From NCBI GenBank assembly GCA_964600385.1, contig CAZRJC010000001.1:248001-312000 (forward strand): a DNA stretch of 64,000 bases, written 5' to 3'. This document shows positions 50,450-58,289 of this stretch, piece after piece. The position numbers were made by a program, and so were the translations under genes. The stretch comes from DMER64 sp964600385. Lineage in GTDB: Bacteria > Bacteroidota > Bacteroidia > Bacteroidales > UBA932. Each line of letters begins with the position of its first letter. Position 1 is the first letter of the stretch. The notes beneath the pieces are model-generated. The model saw only the letters and a program-made list of their open reading frames with translations, had not been told where the DNA came from and did no database searches.

Positions 50450-52915
50450 TACGGCTCCCGTCTCTTTGACAAATGCGTCCAGCAACCGTTTCATGATCTG
50501 TTCCACATACGAATCGGTCAGAGTCTTTTCGGGATCCTGCAGGACAAAACTCATGGCATACTGTTTGGTGCCTTCCGGGATTTTACTTCCCCGGTAAACA
50601 TCAAACAACTGAACCTTCTTCAGAAGTTTCCTTTCTGTTTTAAAAGCTGTTTCATGTAATTTGGCATAAGGTACCGATTCGTTCAGCACCAATGCCAGAT
50701 CCCTGCGCACCTCGGGGAAGCGGGGCATTTCGGAATAACGTACCGAGTTGTTTTTAATTATACTGAAAAAAACATCCCATGCTATTTCGGCTGCAAAGAC
50801 GGCCTGCCTGATATCCAGGACACGGCACATTCTGCCGCTTATCTGCCCCATATCTGCCAGAATTTTACCGCGGAAAAGGTAGCGGATCCCTTCTGTATAT
50901 ATGTCGGACGGAGCCGGCTGGTAATCAAGAAGTCCAATACTTATTCCGTATGCAGCAAATAGCTGCTCCACATAGGCCTTCAGGAAAAAGAAATCGACGG
51001 GGGCAGCCGGCGAGTGCCAGTTTTGCAGCTTATCATCACCGGTTACAAAAAGCGTCAATCTGGGATACTCTCTGAAAGCCCTGAGACTTTTACCTTCAGC
51101 TGCATTTTCCGGAGTGTCGGCCTGAGAAAGATAAGTGTAAACATTGCCCTGCTCAAAAAAACGCAGATCGTACTGCTGCCTGTTAATATTGTATGCTATC
51201 GTTTCCAATCCGCCCCATATAAGGGTCTGCCGCATAACATTAAGATCGTTGCTCAGGGGATTGAGAATCTTCACGGAATCCGAAGCCTTAAAGGTTTCCA
51301 GCGAAGTATAATATTCAGCTTTGGTAAGGGAATTACACATAATCTCGCGGAATCCGGCGGAAGCCAGTTTATTGGCCAGATCGTTTTTCATCCGGTCCTG
51401 ATCGGGTTTTGGGATCTGATTTATTGAGGCGCGTATTTGGGCCGGCAATTCAATATTGTTGTACCCGTAAATTCGCAAAACATCCTCTACCACATCACAT
51501 TCCCTTCTGACATCCACCCGGTAAAGCGGCACACGGACCAGCACCTCTCCTTCCTTCCGTTCAATGATCTGCATCTCAAGAGCCTCAAGTATCTCGTCGG
51601 TCTTTTGCTCTCCTATATTTTTTCCCATAAGGGCAAACATCCTCTTATAATTCAGCCATACCTCAACGGGCTCCACAGGCTGAGGATATGTATCCGTTAC
51701 AAGTCCTTCTGTTTTTGCTCCGCAAAGTTCCTGCATAAGAAGAACCGCACGTTTAAGTGCATACAGGGTGTTCCCGGGATCGGTTCCGCGTTCAAAACGG
51801 AAACTGGCTTCTGTCTTTAAACCGTGACGTTTGGAGGTTTTGCGGATATAAACGGGATGGAAATAAGCCGATTCCAGAAAAAGAGATGTTGTGGTATCTG
51901 TCACTCCGCTATCCTGTCCTCCAAATACACCACCAATACACATGGGTTCTTCCCCGTTACATATCATCAGATCCTGTGCGTCTAAAGTACGTTTGATACC
52001 GTCGAGTGTAACAAAAACACTGCCCCCGTCCGCAAAACGAACAACTACTTTGTCTCCTTTTATCTTATTGCGGTCAAAAGCATGCAGCGGCTGACCAGTT
52101 TCGAGCAACACATAATTCGTAATGTCCACCACATTGTTTATTGGCCTGATGCCGGCTGCACGCAATCTGTTTTGCATCCATTCTGGAGACGGGGCCACCG
52201 ACACGTTACTCAAAGTAATGCCACTGTACCGGGGGGCTGCCTCAGAAGCGGGGACTTCTACTTCAATGCCTCTGGTTGCAGGGTTTTCGCTAAAAGATGA
52301 TACAGAAGGGTATTTTACCGGAACCTGTTTTCCCTGAGCAGCAAGCCATGCCGAGAGGTCACGGGCCACTCCCAGATGTGAAGCGGCATCTATCCGGTTA
52401 GGCGTCAGCCCGATTTCAAAAACCACATCGGAAGAAAGATTCAGATAATCTTTAGCCGGTATTCCAACGGGGGTATCGGCAGGCAATACCTTGATTCCTT
52501 CGTGGGACGAGCCTATTCCCAATTCATCTTCTGCGCAAATCATCCCATACGAATCTTCTCCCCGGATTTTACCTTTCTTAATCTTGACCTGTTCTCCGCC
52601 GGTAAAGTTCAGGACGGTTCCTATGGTCGCCAGGAGTACTTTCTGGCCCTCAGCCACATTGGGAGCGCCGCACACAACCTGTACCGGATCACCGTTCCCT
52701 GTATCTACTGTGGTAAGATGCAAATGATCGGAATTGGGATGTGGAACACAGGTAAGAACCTTTGCTGTTACAACACCCAGCAATCCTCCCGGTATGGATT
52801 CTATTACCTCCATCGATTCAACTTCCAGTCCAATATCGGTAAGTACACGTCCCGTTTGTTCGGGGGTCATGTCAAGCGGCAAATATTCTTTCAGCCAGTT
52901 ATAAGAAATTTTCAT
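50441..52915 (-). CDS. pheT: Phenylalanine-tRNA ligase beta subunit
   Basis: The larger subunit of the alpha2-beta2 enzyme that charges tRNA-Phe. The full 824-residue bacterial form: N-terminal MKISYNWLKEYLPL, the EMAP-like tRNA-binding domain at about 40-155 (HPNSDHLHLTTVDTG, VVCGAPNVAEGQ), B3/B4 editing domain (NRIDAASHLGVARDL, NNVVDITNYVLLETGQPLHA), B5 and the catalytic-like core (DVVEDVLRIYGYNNIE), and the C-terminal anticodon-binding domain (FPEVRRDLALVL at about 728-739). The alpha subunit gene is not in the window. It starts 6 bp after ftsY on the same strand. Confidence 0.98.
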   Translation of the reverse strand: MKISYNWLKEYLPLDMTPEQTGRVLTDIGLEVESMEVIESIPGGLLGVVTAKVLTCVPHPNSDHLHLTTVDTGNGDPVQVVCGAPNVAEGQKVLLATIGTVLNFTGGEQVKIKKGKIRGEDSYGMICAEDELGIGSSHEGIKVLPADTPVGIPAKDYLNLSSDVVFEIGLTPNRIDAASHLGVARDLSAWLAAQGKQVPVKYPSVSSFSENPATRGIEVEVPASEAAPRYSGITLSNVSVAPSPEWMQNRLRAAGIRPINNVVDITNYVLLETGQPLHAFDRNKIKGDKVVVRFADGGSVFVTLDGIKRTLDAQDLMICNGEEPMCIGGVFGGQDSGVTDTTTSLFLESAYFHPVYIRKTSKRHGLKTEASFRFERGTDPGNTLYALKRAVLLMQELCGAKTEGLVTDTYPQPVEPVEVWLNYKRMFALMGKNIGEQKTDEILEALEMQIIERKEGEVLVRVPLYRVDVRRECDVVEDVLRIYGYNNIELPAQIRASINQIPKPDQDRMKNDLANKLASAGFREIMCNSLTKAEYYTSLETFKASDSVKILNPLSNDLNVMRQTLIWGGLETIAYNINRQQYDLRFFEQGNVYTYLSQADTPENAAEGKSLRAFREYPRLTLFVTGDDKLQNWHSPAAPVDFFFLKAYVEQLFAAYGISIGLLDYQPAPSDIYTEGIRYLFRGKILADMGQISGRMCRVLDIRQAVFAAEIAWDVFFSIIKNNSVRYSEMPRFPEVRRDLALVLNESVPYAKLHETAFKTERKLLKKVQLFDVYRGSKIPEGTKQYAMSFVLQDPEKTLTDSYVEQIMKRLLDAFVKETGAVLR

Positions 52916-52921
52916 ATATAT

Positions 52922-53845
52922 CTATCTTTCAAAGAGAGAGGCCACAAAAGCCTTTTTATCAAATACTTGCAAGTCGTTAATTCCTTCACCCAGACCAATG
53001 AATTTTACGGGAATCTGCAACATATCGCTAATCCCAATGACTACACCGCCTTTGGCGGTTCCGTCCAGTTTGGTTACGGCAAGCGCCGTAACCTGTGTTA
53101 CTTTGGAAAATTCCCTGGCCTGCTGACAGGCGTTCTGTCCCGTAGAACCGTCCAGTACCAGCAACACTTCATGAGGAGCATCGGGAACAAGTTTCTGCAA
53201 TACGTTCCGTATCTTTCCCAGTTCATTCATGAGATTGACCTTATTATGCAACCGGCCCGCAGTGTCAATTAGGAGGACATCCACATCACGGGCTATGGCA
53301 GAAGACAGTGAGTCATAGGCTACAGCGGCAGGATCACTGCCCATCGCCTGTTTTACGATTGGTACGCCCGCCCTTTCACTCCAAATGGTCAACTGATCTA
53401 CGGCTGCTGCACGGAATGTGTCGGCAGCTCCCAGCATTACCTGTTTTCCTTCAGCTTTCAACTGTGCAGCCAATTTACCTATGGTTGTGGTTTTACCCAC
53501 TCCGTTCACTCCTACTACCAACACGACAAAGGGTTTCTTTGAGAAATCAAAGGGAATGATCTGATTGGAAGAAGAATTCTCCAGAAGGAGCGCCTCTATC
53601 TCTTCCCGCAGGAAACGATTCAGCTCCTGGGTATTCAGGTATTTTTCCCGCGAAACACGGGATTCAATCCGTTCAATGATTTTTAGTGTAGTATCTACAC
53701 CTACGTCAGAAGCAATAAGCGCCTCTTCCAATTCATCCAATACCTGGTCATCTACACGGGAACGCCCCATAACCGCCCTGGAGATACGGGAAAAAATACC
53801 TTTTTTTGTTTTTTCAAGGCCCTTATCGAGAATTTCTTTGCTCAT
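52922..53845 (-). CDS. ftsY: Signal recognition particle receptor
   Basis: The SRP receptor GTPase that delivers ribosome-nascent chain complexes to SecYEG. The 307-residue short form without the acidic A domain, as usual in Bacteroidota. It starts at MSKEILDKGLEKT, preceded by a -7 box at 18 nt. The N-domain helices cover about 1-95; GTPase motifs are G1 VGVNGVGKTT at 111-120, DTFRAAAVDQL, G3 DTAGR, G4 TKLDGTAKGG and the closing GLGEGINDLQVFD. pheT follows after 6 bp. Confidence 0.97.
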   Translation of the reverse strand: MSKEILDKGLEKTKKGIFSRISRAVMGRSRVDDQVLDELEEALIASDVGVDTTLKIIERIESRVSREKYLNTQELNRFLREEIEALLLENSSSNQIIPFDFSKKPFVVLVVGVNGVGKTTTIGKLAAQLKAEGKQVMLGAADTFRAAAVDQLTIWSERAGVPIVKQAMGSDPAAVAYDSLSSAIARDVDVLLIDTAGRLHNKVNLMNELGKIRNVLQKLVPDAPHEVLLVLDGSTGQNACQQAREFSKVTQVTALAVTKLDGTAKGGVVIGISDMLQIPVKFIGLGEGINDLQVFDKKAFVASLFER

Positions 53846-53863
53846 GCTGGTGCGTAAAGAATG

Positions 53864-53871
53864 CAAATATA
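53864..53871 (-). promoter_or_regulatory. Candidate -7 box TATATTTG for ftsY-pheT
   Basis: Minus-strand TATATTTG matches TAnnTTTG, 18 nt before the ftsY ATG and directly after the terminator of the upstream ribosomal-protein operon. Confidence 0.55.
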
Positions 53872-53872
53872 T

Positions 53873-53904
53873 AAAAAAAGGCGCATGGTATTGCGCCTTT
53901 TATT
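53873..53904 (-). terminator. Intrinsic terminator after DUF4295
   Basis: On the minus strand a 10-bp stem AAAAGGCGCA/TGCGCCTTTT has a 6-nt loop and continues into a T run. It ends the rpmB-rpmG-DUF4295 unit just before the ftsY promoter. Confidence 0.85.
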
Positions 53905-53923
53905 TATATCTGGGTACAGGCAA

Positions 53924-54082
53924 TTATTTACCTGAGAAAAATTCTTTTTCTTTTTCGGTGGGGATGATTTCCTCTTTGAACATATACGCACCCGAACGCT
54001 CCGAACGGGTCATACGTATACACTTAACAACGCCCTTTCCGGCCGTTTTGTCGCGTAATGTTGCAACCGCTTTTTTTGCCAT
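53924..54082 (-). CDS. DUF4295 small basic protein
   Basis: A 52-residue basic protein, MAKKAVATLRDKTAGKGVVK at the start and PTEKEKEFFSGK at the end. This DUF4295 family is found in Bacteroidota next to rpmB and rpmG, exactly as here: it starts 18 bp after the rpmG stop. The charge, size and setting suggest a lineage-specific ribosome-associated protein, but no function is established. The gene is too short for many gene callers. Confidence 0.88.
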   Translation of the reverse strand: MAKKAVATLRDKTAGKGVVKCIRMTRSERSGAYMFKEEIIPTEKEKEFFSGK

Positions 54083-54100
54083 GAATTTATGCTTTTAGAA

Positions 54101-54283
54101 TTATTTAATCTCCCTGTGAACAGTCACTTTCTTAAGGAAAGGATTGTATTTTTTCCGTTCCAGCCGCTGGGTTGTGTTCTTTTTGTTTTTAGTGGTGATA
54201 TAACGGGACATTCCCGGAACACCGCTCTCTTTCTGTTCAGTACATTCAAGAATAACCTGTACTCTATTTTCTTTCTTTGCCAT
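54101..54283 (-). CDS. rpmG: 50S ribosomal protein L33
   Basis: A 60-residue ribosomal protein. MAKKENRVQVILECTEQK, RYITTKNKKNTTQRLERKKY and NPFLKKVTVHREIK are collinear with L33. The zinc-type CxxC pairs are absent (a single Cys in ECTEQ), so this is the zinc-independent C- form. It lies between rpmB (11 bp upstream) and DUF4295. Confidence 0.96.
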   Translation of the reverse strand: MAKKENRVQVILECTEQKESGVPGMSRYITTKNKKNTTQRLERKKYNPFLKKVTVHREIK

Positions 54284-54294
54284 AACCAGTGGAT

Positions 54295-54537
54295 TTATAC
54301 AATATCAATCAAACCTTTGGCCTGGGCATCTTTCAAAGTTGCTGCCAAACCGTTTTTATGAATGGTGCGGATACCCGCTGCGGATACTTTGAGGGTAATA
54401 AAACGTTCTTCTTCTTCTGACCAGAAACGTTTGGTTTTCAGGTTAGGAGCAAACTCGCGTTTTGTGCGGCGCTTGGAGTGAGATACATTATTCCCAACCA
54501 TTCTTTTCTTTCCGGTAACTTGACAAACTCGTGCCAT
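54295..54537 (-). CDS. rpmB: 50S ribosomal protein L28
   Basis: An 80-residue ribosomal protein starting MARVCQVTGKKRMVGNNVSH. The CQVTGK start and NVSHSKRRTKREFAPNL are L28 hallmarks, and the C-terminus is GLAATLKDAQAKGLIDIV. A longer in-frame start adds 18 residues unrelated to L28 and is rejected. First gene of the rpmB-rpmG-DUF4295 operon. It has one cysteine, C5, near the N-terminus and no zinc-ribbon pairs. Confidence 0.97.
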   Translation of the reverse strand: MARVCQVTGKKRMVGNNVSHSKRRTKREFAPNLKTKRFWSEEEERFITLKVSAAGIRTIHKNGLAATLKDAQAKGLIDIV

Positions 54538-54612
54538 TGTATCTATGTTTTTGTGATTTATGCCATTTTTTGGGGCTGCAAATATCAGCATTTTTTTCGT
54601 ATTCCCAAAACT

Positions 54613-55971
54613 TTATTTAAACTTTAATTTAAAAATACGATTCCAGCGGATGTTTGAGGGAAAAGGTTTGTTCTTATCTGTCGAGAACCATACTACAGCG
54701 GGAGTGCCCACTATACGGTCTTCGGGAACAAATCCCCAATAGCGCGAATCGAGGGAATTATGACGGTTATCTCCCATCATGAAATAATAATCCTGAGCAA
54801 AAGTATATTCATTTGTCTCCTGTCCGTCAATAAGGATCGCTTGACCGCGTACTTCAAGAGTGTGGTTTTCGTACTTGGTAATAATACGGTAGTAAAGAGG
54901 CAGATTTGCTGTTGTAATGGATACGGTCGTGCCGGCGGCAGGTATCCATAACGGGCCATAATTATCCCGTGTCCAGGCAAAATCAGATGAAGAAACAAAC
55001 GGGAATAACATGAGAGGAGAATCGGGATAATCCGGTGGATATACATCTACGTTCTTTGTGATGGAAATCACGTTCCTCAATTTTGATAATTCTGCCGAAT
55101 TTTCTTCATTAACAGGGAATCCGGGGTAACCGGGAAGTTTAGGATCGAAGTACAGTTCAGCCACGGATATGCCGTATTTTTCGAGTATCCGCTGATTAAA
55201 AGGCTGTCCGTCGGTAACTACTGTATAGGTATTCCGGATACCCTTAATGGCGGGTTGAGGCTCTCCGTTGACATATACCTGGCCATCACGTACATGGAGG
55301 GTATCTCCCGGAAGGGCAATGCAGCGTTTTACATAATTGTCTTCTTTGCCGGACGGGCGTACTTTAACCGGCCCGTAATGGTCTAGTGTGGCCTGACTAC
55401 CGTTTAGCCTCACGTGTGTATAGTAATCATCCGTGGGATAATTCACCAGTACGGTGTCTCCGTGCGGAAAATTAAAAACCACCACATCGTTGCGTTTTAC
55501 ATCCCTGAAACCGGCCATGCGTTTGTACGGGCGCTCAATGAGCCTCGAGTAGGATTCCTTTCCCATTATCACGTTATGTGTAAGCGGGATTGTAAGGGGA
55601 TGTTGCGGTCTTTTAGGCCCGTACCTGAGTTTCCCAACAAAAAGATAATCCCCCGTCATGAGTGTATTCTCCATGGAGGATGTAGGAATCATATAAGCCT
55701 CAAAAAAGAAGTATTTCACAAAAGTAGCCGCAATAAGTGCAAAAATTATGGCATCTACCCATTCGAGTAATAAATTGCGCTTTCCGTCACCCTTTTTGCT
55801 TTTCTTCCAGAAGGCCCATCTTACTTTTTTTGTAATATAAAGATCAAAAACAATAATAAGGCCCAGAAGCCACCAATAGCTTCCCATCCATATGACCCAT
55901 AACAAGTAACAGAGAGCCGTCAAGGCGAACTTGAACCAGCGGTTCCTGAAAAAATCCCTTAATTTCTGCAT
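54613..55971 (-). CDS. lepB: Signal peptidase I
   Basis: Cleaves signal peptides from exported proteins at the outer face of the inner membrane. The 452-residue protein is longer than the E. coli enzyme (324), as is usual in Bacteroidota, with an extra N-terminal membrane region (segments about 12-45 and 72-92). The catalytic Ser is S99 in MIPTSSM and the general-base Lys is K215 in NYVKRCIALPGD. The closing box GDNRHNSLDSRYWGFVPED is near the C-terminus. About 100 extra residues lie between ALPGD and this box. It follows a small lipoprotein gene by 15 bp on the same strand. Confidence 0.97.
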   Translation of the reverse strand: MQKLRDFFRNRWFKFALTALCYLLWVIWMGSYWWLLGLIIVFDLYITKKVRWAFWKKSKKGDGKRNLLLEWVDAIIFALIAATFVKYFFFEAYMIPTSSMENTLMTGDYLFVGKLRYGPKRPQHPLTIPLTHNVIMGKESYSRLIERPYKRMAGFRDVKRNDVVVFNFPHGDTVLVNYPTDDYYTHVRLNGSQATLDHYGPVKVRPSGKEDNYVKRCIALPGDTLHVRDGQVYVNGEPQPAIKGIRNTYTVVTDGQPFNQRILEKYGISVAELYFDPKLPGYPGFPVNEENSAELSKLRNVISITKNVDVYPPDYPDSPLMLFPFVSSSDFAWTRDNYGPLWIPAAGTTVSITTANLPLYYRIITKYENHTLEVRGQAILIDGQETNEYTFAQDYYFMMGDNRHNSLDSRYWGFVPEDRIVGTPAVVWFSTDKNKPFPSNIRWNRIFKLKFK

Positions 55972-55986
55972 GGTGATTGCTCAAAT

Positions 55987-56394
55987 TTAGTTGTTGATGT
56001 TTGAGTTGTTTTCTTCCAGATCGAAATAAAGGTTGAGAGTCAGCTGTAATCCTCCCTGGAAGCCTATAGACAGGGTGTCGCGCAGGGTCTTGTAATTTCC
56101 GTTCGACAACGTATCTGTATCGGTAAGCGTAAAAGTATATATCATACTGCCGTACAGGTTATAAAAACCAAAAACGGCAAGACCTTCGGAGTTGGTAACG
56201 TTTTCAAACAATTCGGTAAGTTTCGTATCTGTATTGTATGCCTCAACAGCCACATTTATCCCTTCTATGTATTCTTCCTTCTCACCCCTGGCATGACATA
56301 CAAGCTTGTGACTGTCCGGATTGACCGGAATATTCAGACACCCTGTGAGTGTCAATAAAAAAACACCTATGAGAATAATTTTTTTCATATTCAT
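55987..56394 (-). CDS. Small hypothetical lipoprotein upstream of lepB
   Basis: A 135-residue protein with lipobox LTLTGC (starting MNMKKIILIGVFLL; an ATG six bases further in is equally possible). The mature part is a predicted small beta-sandwich with a transthyretin-like or carboxypeptidase-like pattern: EGINVAVEAYNTDTKLTELF, then TNSEGLAVFGFYNLYGSMIY. I recognise no named family. It is 15 bp before lepB and so probably cotranscribed. A longer in-frame start adds 14 residues across the -7 box and is rejected. Confidence 0.7.
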   Translation of the reverse strand: MNMKKIILIGVFLLTLTGCLNIPVNPDSHKLVCHARGEKEEYIEGINVAVEAYNTDTKLTELFENVTNSEGLAVFGFYNLYGSMIYTFTLTDTDTLSNGNYKTLRDTLSIGFQGGLQLTLNLYFDLEENNSNINN

Positions 56395-56403
56395 GTATAA
56401 ATA

Positions 56404-56411
56404 CAAATATA
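56404..56411 (-). promoter_or_regulatory. Candidate -7 box TATATTTG for the lipoprotein-lepB unit
   Basis: Minus-strand TATATTTG matches TAnnTTTG and ends 9 nt before the chosen ATG (15 nt before the inner one), giving a very short leader. Confidence 0.45.
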
Positions 56412-56459
56412 CAGGATATAGACCTAATAAATACAAAGATTAAGCCGAATTTTTCTGGC

Positions 56460-56467
56460 TATATTTG
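56460..56467 (+). promoter_or_regulatory. Candidate -7 box TATATTTG for the YqeY-like gene
   Basis: Matches TAnnTTTG and ends 34 nt before the ATG. The leader between them is A-rich and lacks a Shine-Dalgarno sequence. Confidence 0.5.
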
Positions 56468-56501
56468 TTCCGGCAAAAACAACAACAAAAAATATAGATC
56501 T

Positions 56502-56951
56502 ATGAGCCTCGAATTGCAAATCAACAACGACATCAAGAACGCCATGCTGGCGAAGGAAAAGGTACGTCTTACAGCGCTCAGGGCCATTAAAGCCGGTATT
56601 CTGCTGGCGAAAACGGCAGATGGAGCCTCTCACGAGCTCAGCGACGCCGATGTACTTAAAATCATTCAAAAACTGGTTAAACAGCGCAGAGAGTCCGCTG
56701 AGATTTATAAACAGAACGGCCGGGAGGATCTGGCCGGAAATGAACTTGACGAGTTGTCCTTCATGGAGCCTTACCTCCCGAAGACACTCCCTGCAGAAGA
56801 ACTTGAAGCAGTTCTCAGGAAGATTATTGCCCAGACAGGAGCATCCGGACCCGCCGATATGGGAAAAGTCATGGGCATTGCGACCAAACAACTGGCAGGG
56901 CAGGCAGACGGACGCCAGATTTCTGAAACAGTAAAAAGACTCCTGGCATAA
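56502..56951 (+). CDS. GatB/YqeY domain protein
   Basis: A 149-residue stand-alone YqeY-type protein, related to the tail domain of GatB that binds tRNA. Motifs: LEQINNDIKNAMLAKEK-like start (SLELQINNDIKNAMLAKEK), LTALRAIKAGILL, YKQNGREDLAGNELDELSFM and YLPKTLPAEEL, then GPADMGKVMGIATKQLAGQ. Length and order match the family in full. It is a single gene with its own promoter and a shared bidirectional terminator. Its role is not well defined; tRNA-dependent amidation or tRNA binding has been proposed for the family. Confidence 0.93.
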   Translation: MSLELQINNDIKNAMLAKEKVRLTALRAIKAGILLAKTADGASHELSDADVLKIIQKLVKQRRESAEIYKQNGREDLAGNELDELSFMEPYLPKTLPAEELEAVLRKIIAQTGASGPADMGKVMGIATKQLAGQADGRQISETVKRLLA

Positions 56952-56970
56952 TACGCATGATACAATGAAA

Positions 56971-56998
56971 AAAGGGCTCTGTATAAACAGGGCCCTTT
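56971..56998. terminator. Bidirectional terminator between the YqeY-like gene and rplT
   Basis: A 12-bp stem AAAGGGCTCTGT/ACAGGGCCCTTT (one G-T wobble) with an ATAA tetraloop. The left flank is A-rich and the right flank T-containing, so it can end both the YqeY-like transcript and the convergent thrS-infC-rpmI-rplT operon. Confidence 0.85.
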
Positions 56999-57019
56999 CA
57001 TATCATTGTTATCTGCGTG

Positions 57020-57364
57020 TTATTTGACCGAATTGAGGATCGCTTCGAAAGCCTGCGGATTATTCATGGCCAGGTCTGCCAGCACCTTACGGTTAAGCCC
57101 GATATTGGCTTTGGAGATCTTTCCCATGAATTGTGAATAGGTCATACCGTGCATGCGTGCAGCGGCATTAATACGTTGGATCCAGAGTGCACGGAACGTG
57201 CGTTTTTTGTTTTTACGGTCACGGTATGCATAGGTCAAACCTTTTTCATACGTGTTTTTTGCGACCGTCCAGACATTTCTGCGGGCAAGGAAATTACCCT
57301 TAGTCTGTTTCAGAATTTTTTTGCGACGAGCCCTTGAGGCTACTGCATTAACCGATCTTGGCAT
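57020..57364 (-). CDS. rplT: 50S ribosomal protein L20
   Basis: A 114-residue early assembly protein of the 50S subunit that also represses its own operon in several bacteria. MPRSVNAVASRARRKKILKQ and RNVWTVAKNTYEKGL, then RDRKNKKRTFRALWIQRINA, are L20 hallmarks. Full length. Last gene of thrS-infC-rpmI-rplT, 87 bp after rpmI. No obvious L20-binding mimic was identified by eye. Confidence 0.98.
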   Translation of the reverse strand: MPRSVNAVASRARRKKILKQTKGNFLARRNVWTVAKNTYEKGLTYAYRDRKNKKRTFRALWIQRINAAARMHGMTYSQFMGKISKANIGLNRKVLADLAMNNPQAFEAILNSVK

Positions 57365-57451
57365 AATTTTTTACTTTGCGATTGTCAGCGCTCTCCACCA
57401 TTTGAGATTCTTTTCCTGCTGGGCAATCTGATTAATAATAATTTTTAGTGC

Positions 57452-57646
57452 TTAGGCACAAATCAAGTTTTTGATACGCTTTGCATCAGTCTTGTGAACC
57501 AAAGCCGAGTAAGTCAGATTACGTTTCTGCTTCTTGTTTTTTTTGGTCAGAATGTGACTGTGGTAAGCGTGTTTCCGCTTGATCTTTCCGGTTCCTGTCA
57601 ACGTAAAACGTTTTTTGGCGCCGGAATTGGTCTTCATTTTGGGCAT
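57452..57646 (-). CDS. rpmI: 50S ribosomal protein L35
   Basis: A 64-residue ribosomal protein, MPKMKTNSGAKKRFTLTGTG at the start, with KRKHAYHSHILTKK in the middle. The start was chosen at MPKMKT because the upstream in-frame residues do not match L35 and overlap the end of infC. It follows infC by 31 bp. Confidence 0.97.
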   Translation of the reverse strand: MPKMKTNSGAKKRFTLTGTGKIKRKHAYHSHILTKKNKKQKRNLTYSALVHKTDAKRIKNLICA

Positions 57647-57677
57647 GTTAGTAATATTAAATTGGTTAGTTCTGGTA

Positions 57678-58274
57678 TTATTTCTTTTTAATTGGGGCAA
57701 GCATCATAATCATGCGTTTACCCTCGAGTTTCGGCATCTGTTCTGCCTTGCCGTATTCTTCAAGGTCAACAGCAAAACGGAGCAATAATTTTTCTCCCTG
57801 TTCGGAGAAGATGATGGAACGCCCTCTGAAAAAAACATATGATTTCACTTTGGCGCCTTCCTTCAGGAACTCCATTGCGTGCTTTAATTTGAACTGGTAG
57901 TCGTGCTCATCCGTATTGGGCCCGAAACGAATTTCTTTCACCACAATTTTAGTGGCATTTGCCTTCATTTCTTTGGCTTTTTTCCTTTTTTGGTACAAGA
58001 ACTTCTGGTAGTCAATTATCCTGCACACAGGAGGATCTGCCTGAGGCGATATTTCCACCAGATCCAGTTCCATGGTTTCGGCCATCCGGATGGCTTCTGC
58101 AATGGGATAAACACCTGGTTTTTCAACATTCTCGCCCACAACACGTACCGCAGGGACATTTATCTCCCTATTTACTCTTGGTCCGTCATCATGTTGAGGG
58201 GCCCTTTGATAATTTCTGTTCTGACCGTTCCTGTTATTCGGAGCAGAAGAGTTTGGTCTGTACGGCGTTGCGAT
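57678..58274 (-). CDS. infC: Translation initiation factor IF-3 with apparent AUC start
   Basis: Prevents premature subunit joining and checks start-codon fidelity. From a GTG the frame gives 153 residues beginning at VGENVEKPG, but the frame stays open upstream and encodes the expected IF-3 N-terminus, RVNREINVPAVRVVG, preceded by a polar Asn/Arg-rich tail. The frame is closed by a TAA just upstream, and no ATG, GTG or TTG lies before the conserved part. An ATC codon lies exactly 8 nt after AGGAGG, giving 198 residues. Rare AUU/AUC/AUA starts are known for infC and underlie its autoregulation. C-domain: FRGRSIIFSEQGEKLL and MPKLEGKRMIMMLAP. The Shine-Dalgarno lies directly after the thrS stop. 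Confidence 0.9.
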   Translation of the reverse strand: MATPYRPNSSAPNNRNGQNRNYQRAPQHDDGPRVNREINVPAVRVVGENVEKPGVYPIAEAIRMAETMELDLVEISPQADPPVCRIIDYQKFLYQKRKKAKEMKANATKIVVKEIRFGPNTDEHDYQFKLKHAMEFLKEGAKVKSYVFFRGRSIIFSEQGEKLLLRFAVDLEEYGKAEQMPKLEGKRMIMMLAPIKKK

Positions 58275-58282
58275 AGTTTATT

Positions 58283-58288
58283 CCTCCT
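58283..58288 (-). promoter_or_regulatory. Strong Shine-Dalgarno for infC
   Basis: Minus-strand AGGAGG begins two bases after the thrS stop codon, 8 nt before the ATC start. Such a full SD is unusual in this window and decides the non-canonical start. Confidence 0.85.
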
Positions 58289-58289
58289 A

